A stretch of DNA of 64,000 nucleotides from Desulfatibacillum aliphaticivorans DSM 15576 (lineage in GTDB: Bacteria; Desulfobacterota; Desulfobacteria; Desulfobacterales; Desulfatibacillaceae). A program made the position numbers and the translations under genes. Positions within the stretch are counted from its first letter, which is position 1, and every line of letters starts with the position of its first letter. Of this stretch, positions 28,065 through 36,632 are shown in pieces. The stretch is from positions 83,600 through 147,599 of the forward strand of contig NZ_AUCT01000021.1 of the NCBI RefSeq assembly GCF_000429905.1. The letters are read 5' to 3'. Under the pieces are notes generated by a model. The model searched no databases. It was not told where the DNA came from and worked only from the letters and a program-made list of their open reading frames with translations.

Positions 28065-28405
28065 CTAATTGCAGGATAAGTTAGTAACCAAAGGGTGTTG
28101 GATGAACCTGCGCGCATGCTCTCTTCCGGAGTAACGAATTTTCATAAAGGGAAGTGCATGGAATTTTGTAAAATAACATCAAACGCAGAAGCGCCCAGCA
28201 AACATCCTGAATTTAAATAAAATACCTCTGCCTGAAGGGTAGGGCGGACGGTTCTGCGTCAGGATCTAACCGCTTTATGGATAGGCGCTGAGATATGCGG
28301 CATCGCCTGCCTTAATCCCATGCTCTTACTTGCAGGTTCATCCGACAGCCTTTTGAGTGCAATCCCGAAAATTGAGATGGCGCCATCGGATAAGATGGCC
28401 CGAAT
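28065..28405. other. Non-coding stretch
   Basis: No gene, RNA or clear terminator is supported here between the SGNH hydrolase and the leftward Nif11-like gene. Short open frames are antisense shadows of the Nif11 gene. Confidence 0.5.
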
Positions 28406-28654
28406 TTAAAAAGTCTGGAATAAAAGATCCCACCAGCCTTTGAATTCCTTGGTTTGATTCGCGGCGTCCGTTGTCTGGCACTCTGTAAGCGCATGATGAA
28501 ACGCTTCATCGAACTCGCCGGGAGTAAAGTCCAGGTTTTCCTCTTCCAAGATTTTCTGAATCTCATCGGGGTTTGACGCCCTGTTTAAGCGGGCCCGCAG
28601 TTCGCTGTCTATTAGGCCTCTTTTTATAAATTTTTGTGCATTTGCCACGGTCAT
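28406..28654 (-). CDS. Nif11-like leader peptide (orphan RiPP-precursor-like protein)
   Basis: An 82-residue protein with an AAGGAAG ribosome site. Residues 1-55 fit the Nif11 leader domain: start TVANAQKFIKRG, then D-S-E-L-R, N-P-D-E-I-Q-K-I, and the closing segment LDFTPGEFDEAF. Nif11-type leaders precede the core of lanthipeptide or azol(in)e natural products, but also occur as stand-alone proteins in nitrogen fixers. Here the tail (about 25 residues) has a single Cys, several Thr, and no Gly-Gly cleavage site. No modifying enzyme is nearby, so a free-standing or trans-modified peptide are both possible. Confidence 0.75.
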   Translation of the reverse strand: MTVANAQKFIKRGLIDSELRARLNRASNPDEIQKILEEENLDFTPGEFDEAFHHALTECQTTDAANQTKEFKGWWDLLFQTF

Positions 28655-29026
28655 TGCTTTTCTTCCTTATGTCTTGATCAGGCAGGCTGTCCATATCCCG
28701 CATAGATCGTACCACAACTTTTTGGTCGGCGGCTTGAAAAAAGCCAAATAATTGCCCAAAAAAAATTCAAAAATTGAATCGTCTGCTATGGATATTCAGA
28801 ATTATTGAATTTGTTTTTGCCAAGAAGAAAAAAATAGTTTATCACATTACATGACGGCTTATATAGGCGAAAGTCGTTAACCGGGCGGCGGTTTCCAGCC
28901 CGGGCTGCACTTCTTTATTTGCAACTTCAACAAGACATTCAATTTTTACCCCAAAACTCAACCAAGACGCTTTGGCTTTTCCTACTCAACCCTGCAACTT
29001 TCCAAGACCTGATAAAGGGGGGCGCT
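28655..29026. other. AT-rich intergenic region between divergent genes
   Basis: This 372-base stretch separates the leftward Nif11-like gene from the rightward acyl-CoA synthetase and must hold both promoters. It contains A/T-rich tracts (about 28735-28850) but no motif I can call with confidence. Confidence 0.5.
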
Positions 29027-30688
29027 ATGACCGACAATTTTTATAAACCCATGACGGCAGAGGACAAACTGCGCTACAACACGCTGAACAAAGAAAACGT
29101 GGACTTTCTCATGGAGCGGTACAACCGGGTCAACCGTTTGGTGATCGCAGACATGATCCGCCGCAGCGCGTACCACTATCCGGACAAGGCCGCCGTGGTT
29201 TTCGGAGACAAAACGCTGACCTACGCTCAACTGGAAGAGGCCGCCAACCGCACGGCCAACGCCCTGGCCGATCTGGGGGTGAAAAAATACGACCGGGTGG
29301 CCATCCTGGCTCACAACACCATCCACCACGTCCTCACCTGGCTGGGATGCTGCAAGATCGGCGCGGTCTACCTGGCCATCAATTATCTTTTAAAGGGCAA
29401 GGACGTGACCTATTGCATCGACCATTCGGAATCCAAGGTCTTTATCGTGGAAGACGCCCTCTACCCGCTGGTGGAAGACGTTCTGGACGACATGAAGACG
29501 GTGGATACTTTTATCTGGTCGGACGATTTCGCCGGACAAGGCCCTCCCAGCGACCGGTTCAAGGATTTTGAATCCTGGTACAGCGCCTATCCCGCAACCG
29601 AGCCGGACGTGATCCTGCGGATCGAAGATCCCTGCCAGATGACCTATACCAGCGGCACGGAATCCCTGCCCAAAGGCGTGATCATATCCAACCAGGCCTT
29701 GATCGCCCAATACATGGGCGCCATCATCGACGGCAGGTACGACACCAACGACATCAACGTAAACGCCCTCCCCATCTATCATTGCGCCGCCCGGGACGTT
29801 TTTATGAATCCCGTATTCTGGGTGGGAGGCACCAACGTGCTTATGGCGCCGGACCTGGGCGAAGTGCTTGCAACCATCGACAAATACCGGGCCACCATGT
29901 TCTTCGCCCCGCCAACAGTCTGGATAGGGCTTTTGCGGCACCCGGATTTTGACAAGTACGACCTCTCCTGCCTGACCAAATGCTACTACGGCGCTTCCAT
30001 CATGCCGGTTGAAGTGTTGAAGGAAATCCTGGAGCGCTTCCCCGACGCGGGAGTCTACAATTACTACGGCCAGACCGAGCTGGCGCCTTACCACACTGTC
30101 CTGAAGGCGGAAGACGCATTGGGCAAACTGGGATCGGCCGGCATGGCGGGCCTGAACATGGAAAGCCGGCTGGAGGACGAGTTCGGCGAGACCATCACGG
30201 AATTGGGCGCTCCCGGCGAAATATGCGGTAAAGGCCCCCACGCCATGATCATGTATTTCAAGGAGCCGGAAAAGACGGAAGACGCCATGAAGGGCGGCTG
30301 GTTCCATTCCGGAGACATCGGCGTTCTGGACGAAGACCGTTATATTTCGGTTGTGGACCGTAAAAAGGACATGATCAAGACCGGCGGAGAAAACGTTTCC
30401 ACCCGGGAAGTGGAGGAAGTGGTCTACCTGGACAAACGGGTGGAGGAAGTGGCGGTCATCGGCGTGGAGCACGCCAAATGGGTGGAGGCGGTCACGGCCG
30501 TGGTGGTCCCCCGGGCCGGCGAAACCATCGCCGAGGATGAAATCATGGATCTGTGCAAGGAGCACCTGGCGCCTTTCAAGACGCCCAAACGGGTGATCAT
30601 CGTGGACGCCCTGCCCAAGACGCCCACCGGCAAAATCCTGAAACGCGACATGCGCCAGCAATACAAGGATATTTTTAAAGGGGCCTAA
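29027..30688 (+). CDS. AMP-forming acyl-CoA synthetase/ligase
   Basis: A 553-residue ANL-family ligase. The ATG at 29027 has AAAGGGGGG just upstream; an upstream in-frame start (28919) is less likely. The P-loop reads TYTSGTESLPKG (a TES variant of the usual TTG), followed by YYGQTE, GWFHSGDIG, DRKKDMIKTGGEN and the catalytic Lys motif PKTPTGKILKR. It activates a carboxylic acid as acyl-AMP and then acyl-CoA, probably a fatty or hydrocarbon-derived acid in this type of organism. It appears monocistronic, with a terminator right after it. Confidence 0.93.
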   Translation: MTDNFYKPMTAEDKLRYNTLNKENVDFLMERYNRVNRLVIADMIRRSAYHYPDKAAVVFGDKTLTYAQLEEAANRTANALADLGVKKYDRVAILAHNTIHHVLTWLGCCKIGAVYLAINYLLKGKDVTYCIDHSESKVFIVEDALYPLVEDVLDDMKTVDTFIWSDDFAGQGPPSDRFKDFESWYSAYPATEPDVILRIEDPCQMTYTSGTESLPKGVIISNQALIAQYMGAIIDGRYDTNDINVNALPIYHCAARDVFMNPVFWVGGTNVLMAPDLGEVLATIDKYRATMFFAPPTVWIGLLRHPDFDKYDLSCLTKCYYGASIMPVEVLKEILERFPDAGVYNYYGQTELAPYHTVLKAEDALGKLGSAGMAGLNMESRLEDEFGETITELGAPGEICGKGPHAMIMYFKEPEKTEDAMKGGWFHSGDIGVLDEDRYISVVDRKKDMIKTGGENVSTREVEEVVYLDKRVEEVAVIGVEHAKWVEAVTAVVVPRAGETIAEDEIMDLCKEHLAPFKTPKRVIIVDALPKTPTGKILKRDMRQQYKDIFKGA

Positions 30689-30708
30689 CAACACATAGAA
30701 CCCAATGG

Positions 30709-30747
30709 GGGCGTCCATGAATTTTTTCGTGGCCGCCCTTTTTTTTT
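30709..30747 (+). terminator. Rho-independent terminator after the acyl-CoA synthetase
   Basis: A long hairpin (GGGCG..CCATGAA, loop TTTT, TTCGTGG..CGCCC, one mismatch) is followed directly by nine T residues at 30739-30747. It starts 20 bases after the stop codon of the synthetase gene. Confidence 0.9.
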
Positions 30748-30992
30748 ACGCGGAAGACACGGAAATCAAGGAATTTAATTCGCAAGACTCCCGCCCCCCA
30801 GCTAAATTAATCATTATTAGAACACTATTTTAAGTTTAAATAACGATATTTAGTATACATTCCAACGTTCCAGCCCTTGATTATTAGGAATCATTTGGAT
30901 ATTATGACAGGGGTGTTGTGAAGCAACTTATTGGCGCAAAATAAAAGGCGTCAAATATAGAAATTCCACCGAATGAAGAAAGCCCTGCTGCC
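30748..30992. promoter_or_regulatory. AT-rich upstream region of the membrane protein gene
   Basis: No gene is visible. The first ~25 bases contain a GCGGAAGAC-CGGAAA motif that recurs (reverse orientation) near 36505-36530. The remainder is AT-rich, as expected for a promoter region, but no particular sigma site is called. Confidence 0.35.
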
Positions 30993-31904
30993 ATGATGCA
31001 TTTGTTTAAAAGTTTGAATGAAAAAATGTTCCTCCCGGCTGTTTTGACCGTGTTTGTCCTGCCTCTTAACGCGGCGAACGCCGCAAGCCAGGGAGACGCC
31101 CTGCAAACCGTGTTTCGGGATGGGGCGCCGGGGTTCAACTCTTTTTCCGGGTTTTATTTACAAATGACCTTGGCCATTGTTGCGCTGTCCGTTGTGCTGA
31201 AGGTCTTCCGCACTATTCAGGAAGGTCGGAATAACGAGCCATTGGAAGGGATGTCCCACGCAGCCAACTGGGCGACCCTGCTCTTGCTTTCGTCTTTAGA
31301 GCTGTTTTACGCCCTGACCATGGGCAAAGACGCCGCGTGGTTTTGCAACCCTTACAAGGCGGGCTGGCTGTGGTTCATACCCGGCTTTGTGATTTTCGCC
31401 TGGGTCGTGTACAATCAACTCATGTGCCTGGCCAATATTTTAGCGGATTTACAGCATCATTCCCAGGCGGAGTTTTCGTGGAAACCCGGCTTGTACTCCT
31501 GGGCGGGAGGACTTGTATGCCTGGTTATCTGCCAGTTCTTCTATCAATCCGGGATGCCGGCGGTTATGGGCCTCATCCTTCTCGCCCAGCTTGTGCAAGC
31601 GGGCGTTATTTTCAAGAATGCGGCGCCTGCAGGCGGATTGGCGCAAGCGGTTATCTTCATCCTTGTGTATTTAATCGGAACCTTTGCCATGGCCTTTTTG
31701 TTGATACATTTTTCGGCCATGCTGGTTTTTGCTGCCGTAGCCGCCATCGCGTTTATGGTTTTAGGCTCCGGCGACGGCAGCTACACCGTTAAAAAGCGTG
31801 AAAGACCAAAGGAAAAATGCCCCTATTGCGGCGCCTCTAAAAACATGGACGGAACCTATAACTGCACCTGCCTGTACGTGAGGCGAAAAGCCTTCAAGGA
31901 CTAA
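30993..31904 (+). CDS. Polytopic membrane protein with C-terminal zinc-ribbon-like tail
   Basis: A 303-residue protein I cannot assign. A signal-like first segment ending NAANA is followed by six or seven hydrophobic helices through residue ~270. The C-terminal ~30 residues are hydrophilic and hold CPYCG and CTC, a zinc-ribbon-like four-Cys arrangement. That tail would be cytoplasmic if the odd/even helix count is as I judge. No strong ribosome site is seen for the paired ATG at 30993/30996; ATG 31026 is an alternative. It stands at the edge of the accessory region. Confidence 0.65.
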   Translation: MMHLFKSLNEKMFLPAVLTVFVLPLNAANAASQGDALQTVFRDGAPGFNSFSGFYLQMTLAIVALSVVLKVFRTIQEGRNNEPLEGMSHAANWATLLLLSSLELFYALTMGKDAAWFCNPYKAGWLWFIPGFVIFAWVVYNQLMCLANILADLQHHSQAEFSWKPGLYSWAGGLVCLVICQFFYQSGMPAVMGLILLAQLVQAGVIFKNAAPAGGLAQAVIFILVYLIGTFAMAFLLIHFSAMLVFAAVAAIAFMVLGSGDGSYTVKKRERPKEKCPYCGASKNMDGTYNCTCLYVRRKAFKD

Positions 31905-31973
31905 GGGCCAATCAAATCAAGGAGGATCGTTGATCGGTCTTCCTGGGGGGACAAACTCTCTGAGGCATCTCGT

Positions 31974-32012
31974 AAAAACTCAATCAGCAGCACTGCTGCT
32001 TATTGAGTTTTT
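31974..32012. repeat. Hairpin element, partly repeated near 12220
   Basis: An imperfect palindrome: AAAAACTCAAT pairs with ATTGAGTTTTT and an inner AGCAG pairs with CTGCT, leaving a short loop. It lies 70 bases after the membrane protein gene and could terminate its transcript, although the T tract is inside the stem. The 16-base sequence CTTATTGAGTTTTTGA recurs on the complement strand near 12223-12238 between two leftward genes, so this may be a dispersed intergenic element. Confidence 0.6.
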
Positions 32013-32183
32013 GAAAGGATCTCCCATTAAGCAATGGCATAAAATGCCCTTTGCGCGATCTATGTCGATTTTTTAAGCTCCTTCTTTGAGAGAAATGTTT
32101 AAAGCCCACTGCAATAATAACTCACAACCTGTTTTATTTCAAATAGTTACGTAATAAGGCGTGTATTAATGCACGCTTTTATA

Positions 32184-32212
32184 CACGCGTGCATAAAACC
32201 ATAACACGCGTG
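32184..32212. promoter_or_regulatory. Two CACGCGTG direct repeats (possible operator)
   Basis: The 8-base palindrome CACGCGTG occurs at 32184-32191 and 32205-32212, 21 bases apart (two helical turns), each followed by CATAAA; a related GCACGC half-site lies just upstream (~32171). Such spacing suits a dimeric DNA-binding protein. It sits immediately downstream of the truncated leftward gene rather than upstream of an obvious promoter, so its target is unclear. Confidence 0.4.
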
Positions 32213-32218
32213 CATAAA

Positions 32219-32686
32219 TTAATCGGGAAGTGTGTAGACGGCGCCCCGCCTTTCTCCTGTCTGCCTTACTAATTTCTTTTCTTTTAGCCTTTTCAAAAGC
32301 CTGTAAGCTTGATTCGGATTCAAATGACACAGGTCCGCCGCCTCCGCTCTTTTTATTTCGCCATGTTTTTCAATGTAACTTAACACCATCTGTTCCTGCT
32401 GGATGGGCTCAAAACCAGCCTGCCGGATGTAATCCGCCTTTTGCCCAATTTTTCGATAAACTTTTGCACTTAACGTGTATGTGCGCCCTCTTCCGGTCCC
32501 ATGGGCTTCCACGAGTCCGGCCTCCACCAATTTTTCCAGAGCGGTGCGGGTGGCCTGTTCTGACTTCTGGGTGTCAGGCGTCAGGTCCATGGTCGCAAGC
32601 CGCCTTTCATGCCTCAACCGGAAATAATTATAGACATCTCCATGATCACTTTGTAAATTACAGAACTCAGCAAAAGCAAACCACAT
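32219..32686 (-). pseudogene. C-terminal remnant of an AlbA_2/Schlafen-type DNA-binding ATPase
   Basis: 155 codons with winged-helix character: two HTH-like blocks, the first around TRTALEKLVEAGLVEAHGTG with RGRTYTLSAKVYR, the second around IKRAEAADLCHLNPNQAYR. This is how the C-termini of AlbA_2-domain (RecG-like annotated) proteins read; those proteins are normally 450-600 residues long with an N-terminal AlbA_2 domain. The N-terminal two thirds are missing: upstream of the first Met there is an unrelated rightward gene. I therefore treat it as a 5'-truncated remnant, although a stand-alone regulator cannot be excluded. Confidence 0.6.
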
Positions 32687-32722
32687 ATATTAACAATCTA
32701 TTAAGATTCTTTGGAGCAACCA

Positions 32723-34333
32723 ATGAAATCGCTAAACATGCCTCCATCTTCTAAAGCAGGCTTTTCGGGAGATACAGTTATTCAGACGGAGTCATCTGTC
32801 GTCGTTATTGGGGCCAATGGCGCCGGTAAGACTCGCTTAGGGGCATGGTTAGAGTTCCAAACAGGGCAAGACATTAAAGTGCATAGAATATCAGCTCAAA
32901 AATCACTAACTATGCCGAGTTCGCTTAGTCCAGTTCCTTTACCTGAAGCGAGAAACCTGCTCTACTTCGGACTCCACCAAAAAAGCGGTGAACTAAACAT
33001 ACGTCATAAGTGGCATTTGCGATGGAGGGATGCGCCAGAAACCCATCTTTTAAACGATTTTGACAATTTGCTAACCTTTTTATTTTCAGAGAATTATGAA
33101 AAGGTTTTAGAATACACTGAGAAACAAAAATGTAATAACCTACGAATAGACCCACCGACCACCTTGCTTGATAGATTAAAGAATATTTGGGAAAATATTC
33201 TTCCCCATAGAAAGTTGGAGATTCATAGTGGCAACATAGATGCCGCGATGCCTGAAAGCAAAGAAATCAAATACAATGCCTCGTCCATGAGCGATGGAGA
33301 GAGGGTCATATTTTATCTCATTGGCGAGTGTTTGTGCGCGCCGGACAAATGCACCATTATCATAGATGAACCAGAAATTCATTTGCATAAATCCATTCAA
33401 GCAAGACTTTGGGATAAAATAGAGCAAGAGCGTCCAGACTGCCTGTTCGTATACCTAACTCATGATCTGGATTTTGCGGCGTCCCGCATGAATGCAACTA
33501 AAATATGCCTTGAAAGTTATGATGGCAACGATTTCTCCTGGTACATTGTACCAGCAGTTAATGACATCCCCGAGCGCATATTACTGGAGGTCGTTGGTGT
33601 AAGAAAACCTCTGATTTTTGTGGAAGGAGAAGAGGGTTCCCTCGATACTCAAATTTATCGTCTTGCCTACAAAGATCATACTATTAGGCCTTTGGGATCA
33701 TGCTCAAAAGTAATCGAATCCACCAAAGCATTTAACGATATAAGCGATATACACAGAATTGCAGCCTATGGGATAATTGACCGGGACTATAAAAGCCAAC
33801 AGCATGTGGATTCATACAAGGGGAAAAATATTTTTTGCCCGGATGTTGCTGAGGTAGAAAACTTGTTCTTATTGGAAGAGGTGCTATTTGCGGTAGGAAA
33901 TCAATTTTGTTTCCAAAATGCGGAGCGCAAAGTATGCGAAATTAAAAATTGGGTTATAAATGAATTTAAGACCTTCAGCGAGAACTTTGCAACTGAATCC
34001 ACGATATACGAGATTAACATGCACTTAGGTGGCTTTAATGGAAAGGCGCATTCTATATCCGATCTATCAAAAATTTATAGACAGTTTGTGGATGGGTTCA
34101 AACTGGACGAGGTATATCAAAAAAAATTAGCATACTCCGACAAAATCATCCGAAACAACGATTATAATGCAATAATTCAATGCGTTAACAGAAAGGCCCT
34201 GGTTAACCAGGTCGGGAAGTTTTTTGATATTAAACCATCCGCATACACTCAAAAAGTTATCGATATTGTTCAATTAGGGAATACAGAAATTGTAGGTGCA
34301 TTTATGAATTACCTTCCTACAATCCCAAAATAG
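32723..34333 (+). CDS. ATPase-DUF4435 fusion protein, candidate PARIS-like (AriA/AriB) anti-phage protein
   Basis: A 536-residue protein; ATG 32723 with TGGAG seven bases upstream is preferred to TTG 32711. Residues 1-280 form an SMC/ABC-type ATPase: Walker A GANGAGKT (30-37), signature SMSDGE (188-193), Walker B TIIIDEPE (211-218), H-loop His 247. Residues ~285-536 match DUF4435, a TOPRIM-like fold: Glu in FVEGEE (301), Asp pair in GIIDRDY (353, 355) and Glu in EVENLF (379). ATPase plus DUF4435 is the make-up of PARIS defence systems (AriA senses phage anti-restriction proteins, AriB is a nuclease effector); single-chain forms are known. The gene is AT-richer than its surroundings. Confidence 0.75.
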   Translation: MKSLNMPPSSKAGFSGDTVIQTESSVVVIGANGAGKTRLGAWLEFQTGQDIKVHRISAQKSLTMPSSLSPVPLPEARNLLYFGLHQKSGELNIRHKWHLRWRDAPETHLLNDFDNLLTFLFSENYEKVLEYTEKQKCNNLRIDPPTTLLDRLKNIWENILPHRKLEIHSGNIDAAMPESKEIKYNASSMSDGERVIFYLIGECLCAPDKCTIIIDEPEIHLHKSIQARLWDKIEQERPDCLFVYLTHDLDFAASRMNATKICLESYDGNDFSWYIVPAVNDIPERILLEVVGVRKPLIFVEGEEGSLDTQIYRLAYKDHTIRPLGSCSKVIESTKAFNDISDIHRIAAYGIIDRDYKSQQHVDSYKGKNIFCPDVAEVENLFLLEEVLFAVGNQFCFQNAERKVCEIKNWVINEFKTFSENFATESTIYEINMHLGGFNGKAHSISDLSKIYRQFVDGFKLDEVYQKKLAYSDKIIRNNDYNAIIQCVNRKALVNQVGKFFDIKPSAYTQKVIDIVQLGNTEIVGAFMNYLPTIPK

Positions 34334-34390
34334 TATACAACCCTGAAATTAGGAAGGTTTCCTGATAACGGGAGGAATTGAAGTACGCCA

Positions 34391-34710
34391 AAAAATATCC
34401 TCCTGAATTCCAATAGGATTTGGTCACGGCGCTTTTAAGGATTGACTTTGGTGCGCCCCTACAGAATAGATCCAATTATTATTATTTCAACCGGTTACTA
34501 CCGCTGGTCCAGACAAAAAAAAATCTCATGCTCGCTGAACTTTCCATCAAGAATTTCGCCATCATAGACGACCTGTCTGTTCGTTTTTCCGATGGCCTCA
34601 CCGCCATAACCGGACAAACCGGCGCGGGGAAAACCATCCGCATCAATGCGGTCAACCTGCTGTTTGACGCCCGGGCTGCGCCCAAGATGATCAGGACCAG
34701 GGCAAAAGGG
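34391..34710 (+). repeat. Direct repeat, copy A (recN promoter and 5' end)
   Basis: About 320 bases that match 36633-36955 with scattered substitutions: shared blocks include CTGAATTCCAATAGGATTTG, CTTTTAAGGATTGACTTTG and the recN start. Copy A has drifted more, as expected for the non-functional one. Confidence 0.9.
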
Positions 34711-34743
34711 AGGGAACCCAGCCATACCAACCACAAGGCATAA
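34528..34743 (+). pseudogene. Truncated recN 5' fragment
   Basis: 71 codons starting MLAELSIKNFAIIDDL, identical in that segment to the intact RecN encoded at 36775, then diverging: the P-loop reads GQTGAGKT here against GETGAGKS in the real gene, and the frame ends in unrelated residues before a TAA. It lacks the coiled coil and the second half of the ATPase, so it cannot work as RecN. It marks an old duplication. Confidence 0.88.
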
Positions 34744-34829
34744 AATGCCAATGCTGCAGAACTGGCAAGGCCTGAAAAAGGACCCCCCCCATTTGGTTGA
34801 TCGGGTCGGTCAGCTAAAAGGCCGGGAAC

Positions 34830-36398
34830 TCATGGATTGCCAACCGCAAGGCGGATGGCCTTGGGCTTCATGGTATCCACAAGGTACACGCTGCTCCCCG
34901 GGTAGGATTGGGAATCCAGCACAAGGGCCCCGTTTTTCTTCAAAAATCCGATCATATAGGATTCTTCGTTTACACCGGACTCACTTATATAAACATGCGA
35001 AAAAACCAGCCAGACCTTTCCGGTAAGGCTTGCCAGTTCGGGATTATATTTGTGGTTTTCGTTGCGATGTCGTTGCCCGTTGACGACCGGGTTGGTTAGG
35101 TTTACAAAACCGGCTCTCAAATAGAAATCGGCGATTCCGCTGGTGACGTAATAATAGTAAATGGTTTCATCTTCCTGAATGTGTTGCTCCACATATTTTA
35201 AGGATTCCCTGACATGGTCGTTATAAACGGGAATTTCGTTGGAAAGAGGAATAAACATTATGATAACAGGCAGGGCCATGACTGCGCAGGAAACGACGGC
35301 CGGGCTTTTCCTTAAAAAACCGGCCAGGAAATACACTCCCATGGAAAAGAGAAATATGAATTCGGGCATCAAAAACAGGATCATCCTATTGTAAAACGGA
35401 TAAAGCCGGAGCAGGGAAAGAGCAAGTTGCACGCCGACAGGCGCCAGGCAAAAGTACAACGCCGTGAATTTTTTCCAGGCAACCAGGCAATAAACGCCGA
35501 ACAACGAAATTGCCAAGGGAACCAACCAGATGGACTCCAGGCCAAACATGTATCCATAGACTTCCTGAAGTTTTTCATAGCCAAAAACATAAAACTCCCT
35601 TGAAAAAGGATTGGCCGGTAAAAAACTTTTTCGCCAGAACCGGAGCATGTAGTCCCTGGTGGGGTGGCCGTGTATGAAAAATACGTAATACACTGCAAAT
35701 GAAACCAGCCAGGCGGCTATGACAAGAGGAATTTTTGAATTCCCGCGTGAATAGGTTTCTATGTAGAGCCAGTAAACGCCCACCACAAACAGGGTTACAA
35801 CAGCCACATTGGAAAACCAGATGGCCGCGCACCCGATAACCGCCGCGGCTGCCAAGGCGCTTCTGCGTTCCATATTCAGAAAAAAGGGCAGGCATAAAAT
35901 CAACAGGGAAACAAAAACATCCAGTGAGTATTGCTTGACTTCGGACGAATATCTTAACAAAATCCAGGAAATGCTGAACAAAGCTGTCGCCATTTGGGCG
36001 ACGAGCCCGTCGCACGCCAGTTTTCGGGATAAAAAATAGAAAAGGGGGATGGAAAACAAAAAACTGAGCAGCGGGACCACACGCAATGCCCAGTCGCTGT
36101 TTCCGAAAACCAGCGCCATCATTTTTTCCGCGAACAAGAACCCTATGGGGGCGGCCTGATGATTATCCAGAGGCGCCAAAAGCCCTATAAAGCCCCTGCC
36201 CACAATATTGATGGCAAGGTGGGCCTCATCCAGCCACAAGCATCTGTTTAACCAAAACTGGTAAACAGCCAGGAAAACTCCCCATAAAACAACGCCCCAA
36301 AAAAAGACCTTCAAATACGTCCGATTGTCATGATCTCTCAATGAATTAGGGTCCTTAAAAAATGGTTGATGGCAGGTTCGAGGCAGCCGGTCCGGCAT
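34830..36398 (-). CDS. GT-C membrane glycosyltransferase (ArnT/PMT-like)
   Basis: A 522-residue membrane protein with about 11 hydrophobic helices. The first extracytoplasmic loop carries LWLDEAHLA, the DE-type motif of GT-C enzymes that use polyprenyl-phosphate sugars (ArnT, PMT, GT39/GT83). A soluble C-terminal region (~400-522) follows. It probably transfers a sugar to an envelope glycan or lipid. It lies between the two recN-end copies, facing the opposite direction, and so is probably part of the inserted segment. The start is uncertain because no ribosome site is clear. Confidence 0.8.
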   Translation of the reverse strand: MPDRLPRTCHQPFFKDPNSLRDHDNRTYLKVFFWGVVLWGVFLAVYQFWLNRCLWLDEAHLAINIVGRGFIGLLAPLDNHQAAPIGFLFAEKMMALVFGNSDWALRVVPLLSFLFSIPLFYFLSRKLACDGLVAQMATALFSISWILLRYSSEVKQYSLDVFVSLLILCLPFFLNMERRSALAAAAVIGCAAIWFSNVAVVTLFVVGVYWLYIETYSRGNSKIPLVIAAWLVSFAVYYVFFIHGHPTRDYMLRFWRKSFLPANPFSREFYVFGYEKLQEVYGYMFGLESIWLVPLAISLFGVYCLVAWKKFTALYFCLAPVGVQLALSLLRLYPFYNRMILFLMPEFIFLFSMGVYFLAGFLRKSPAVVSCAVMALPVIIMFIPLSNEIPVYNDHVRESLKYVEQHIQEDETIYYYYVTSGIADFYLRAGFVNLTNPVVNGQRHRNENHKYNPELASLTGKVWLVFSHVYISESGVNEESYMIGFLKKNGALVLDSQSYPGSSVYLVDTMKPKAIRLAVGNP

Positions 36399-36632
36399 CT
36401 CAAAAATACCGCGGCAGGCCTCGGAATATTTCCTTGCTTCAAAACCAACTCATATTCTTCGGGCCCGCTCATAAAACGCAATGGCTGCATTTTTTAGTAA
36501 GACCTTTTGTTTTCCGCGTCTTCCGCGCTTTCCGTGGATTATTTCAATTTCCTATGTATTGCGCTATTCGACATTTTTTATCAATGCCTTTGTTAATGTT
36601 AATGTAGTTTTACGTGAAACTAAATGGCAAGG
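36399..36632. other. Non-coding stretch holding a parS-like site
   Basis: No gene is supported. It contains a CGCGTCTTCCGCG-type motif (~36505-36530) that recurs inverted near 30750, and the parS-like palindrome at 36606-36621. Confidence 0.45.
36606..36621. promoter_or_regulatory. parS-like ParB-binding site
   Basis: AGTTTTACGTGAAACT agrees with the parS consensus TGTTTCACGTGAAACA at 13 of 16 positions and at 13 of the inner 14. It lies 170 bases upstream of recN and about 2.7 kb upstream of parB, within the usual parS distance of a chromosomal parAB locus. Confidence 0.6.
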
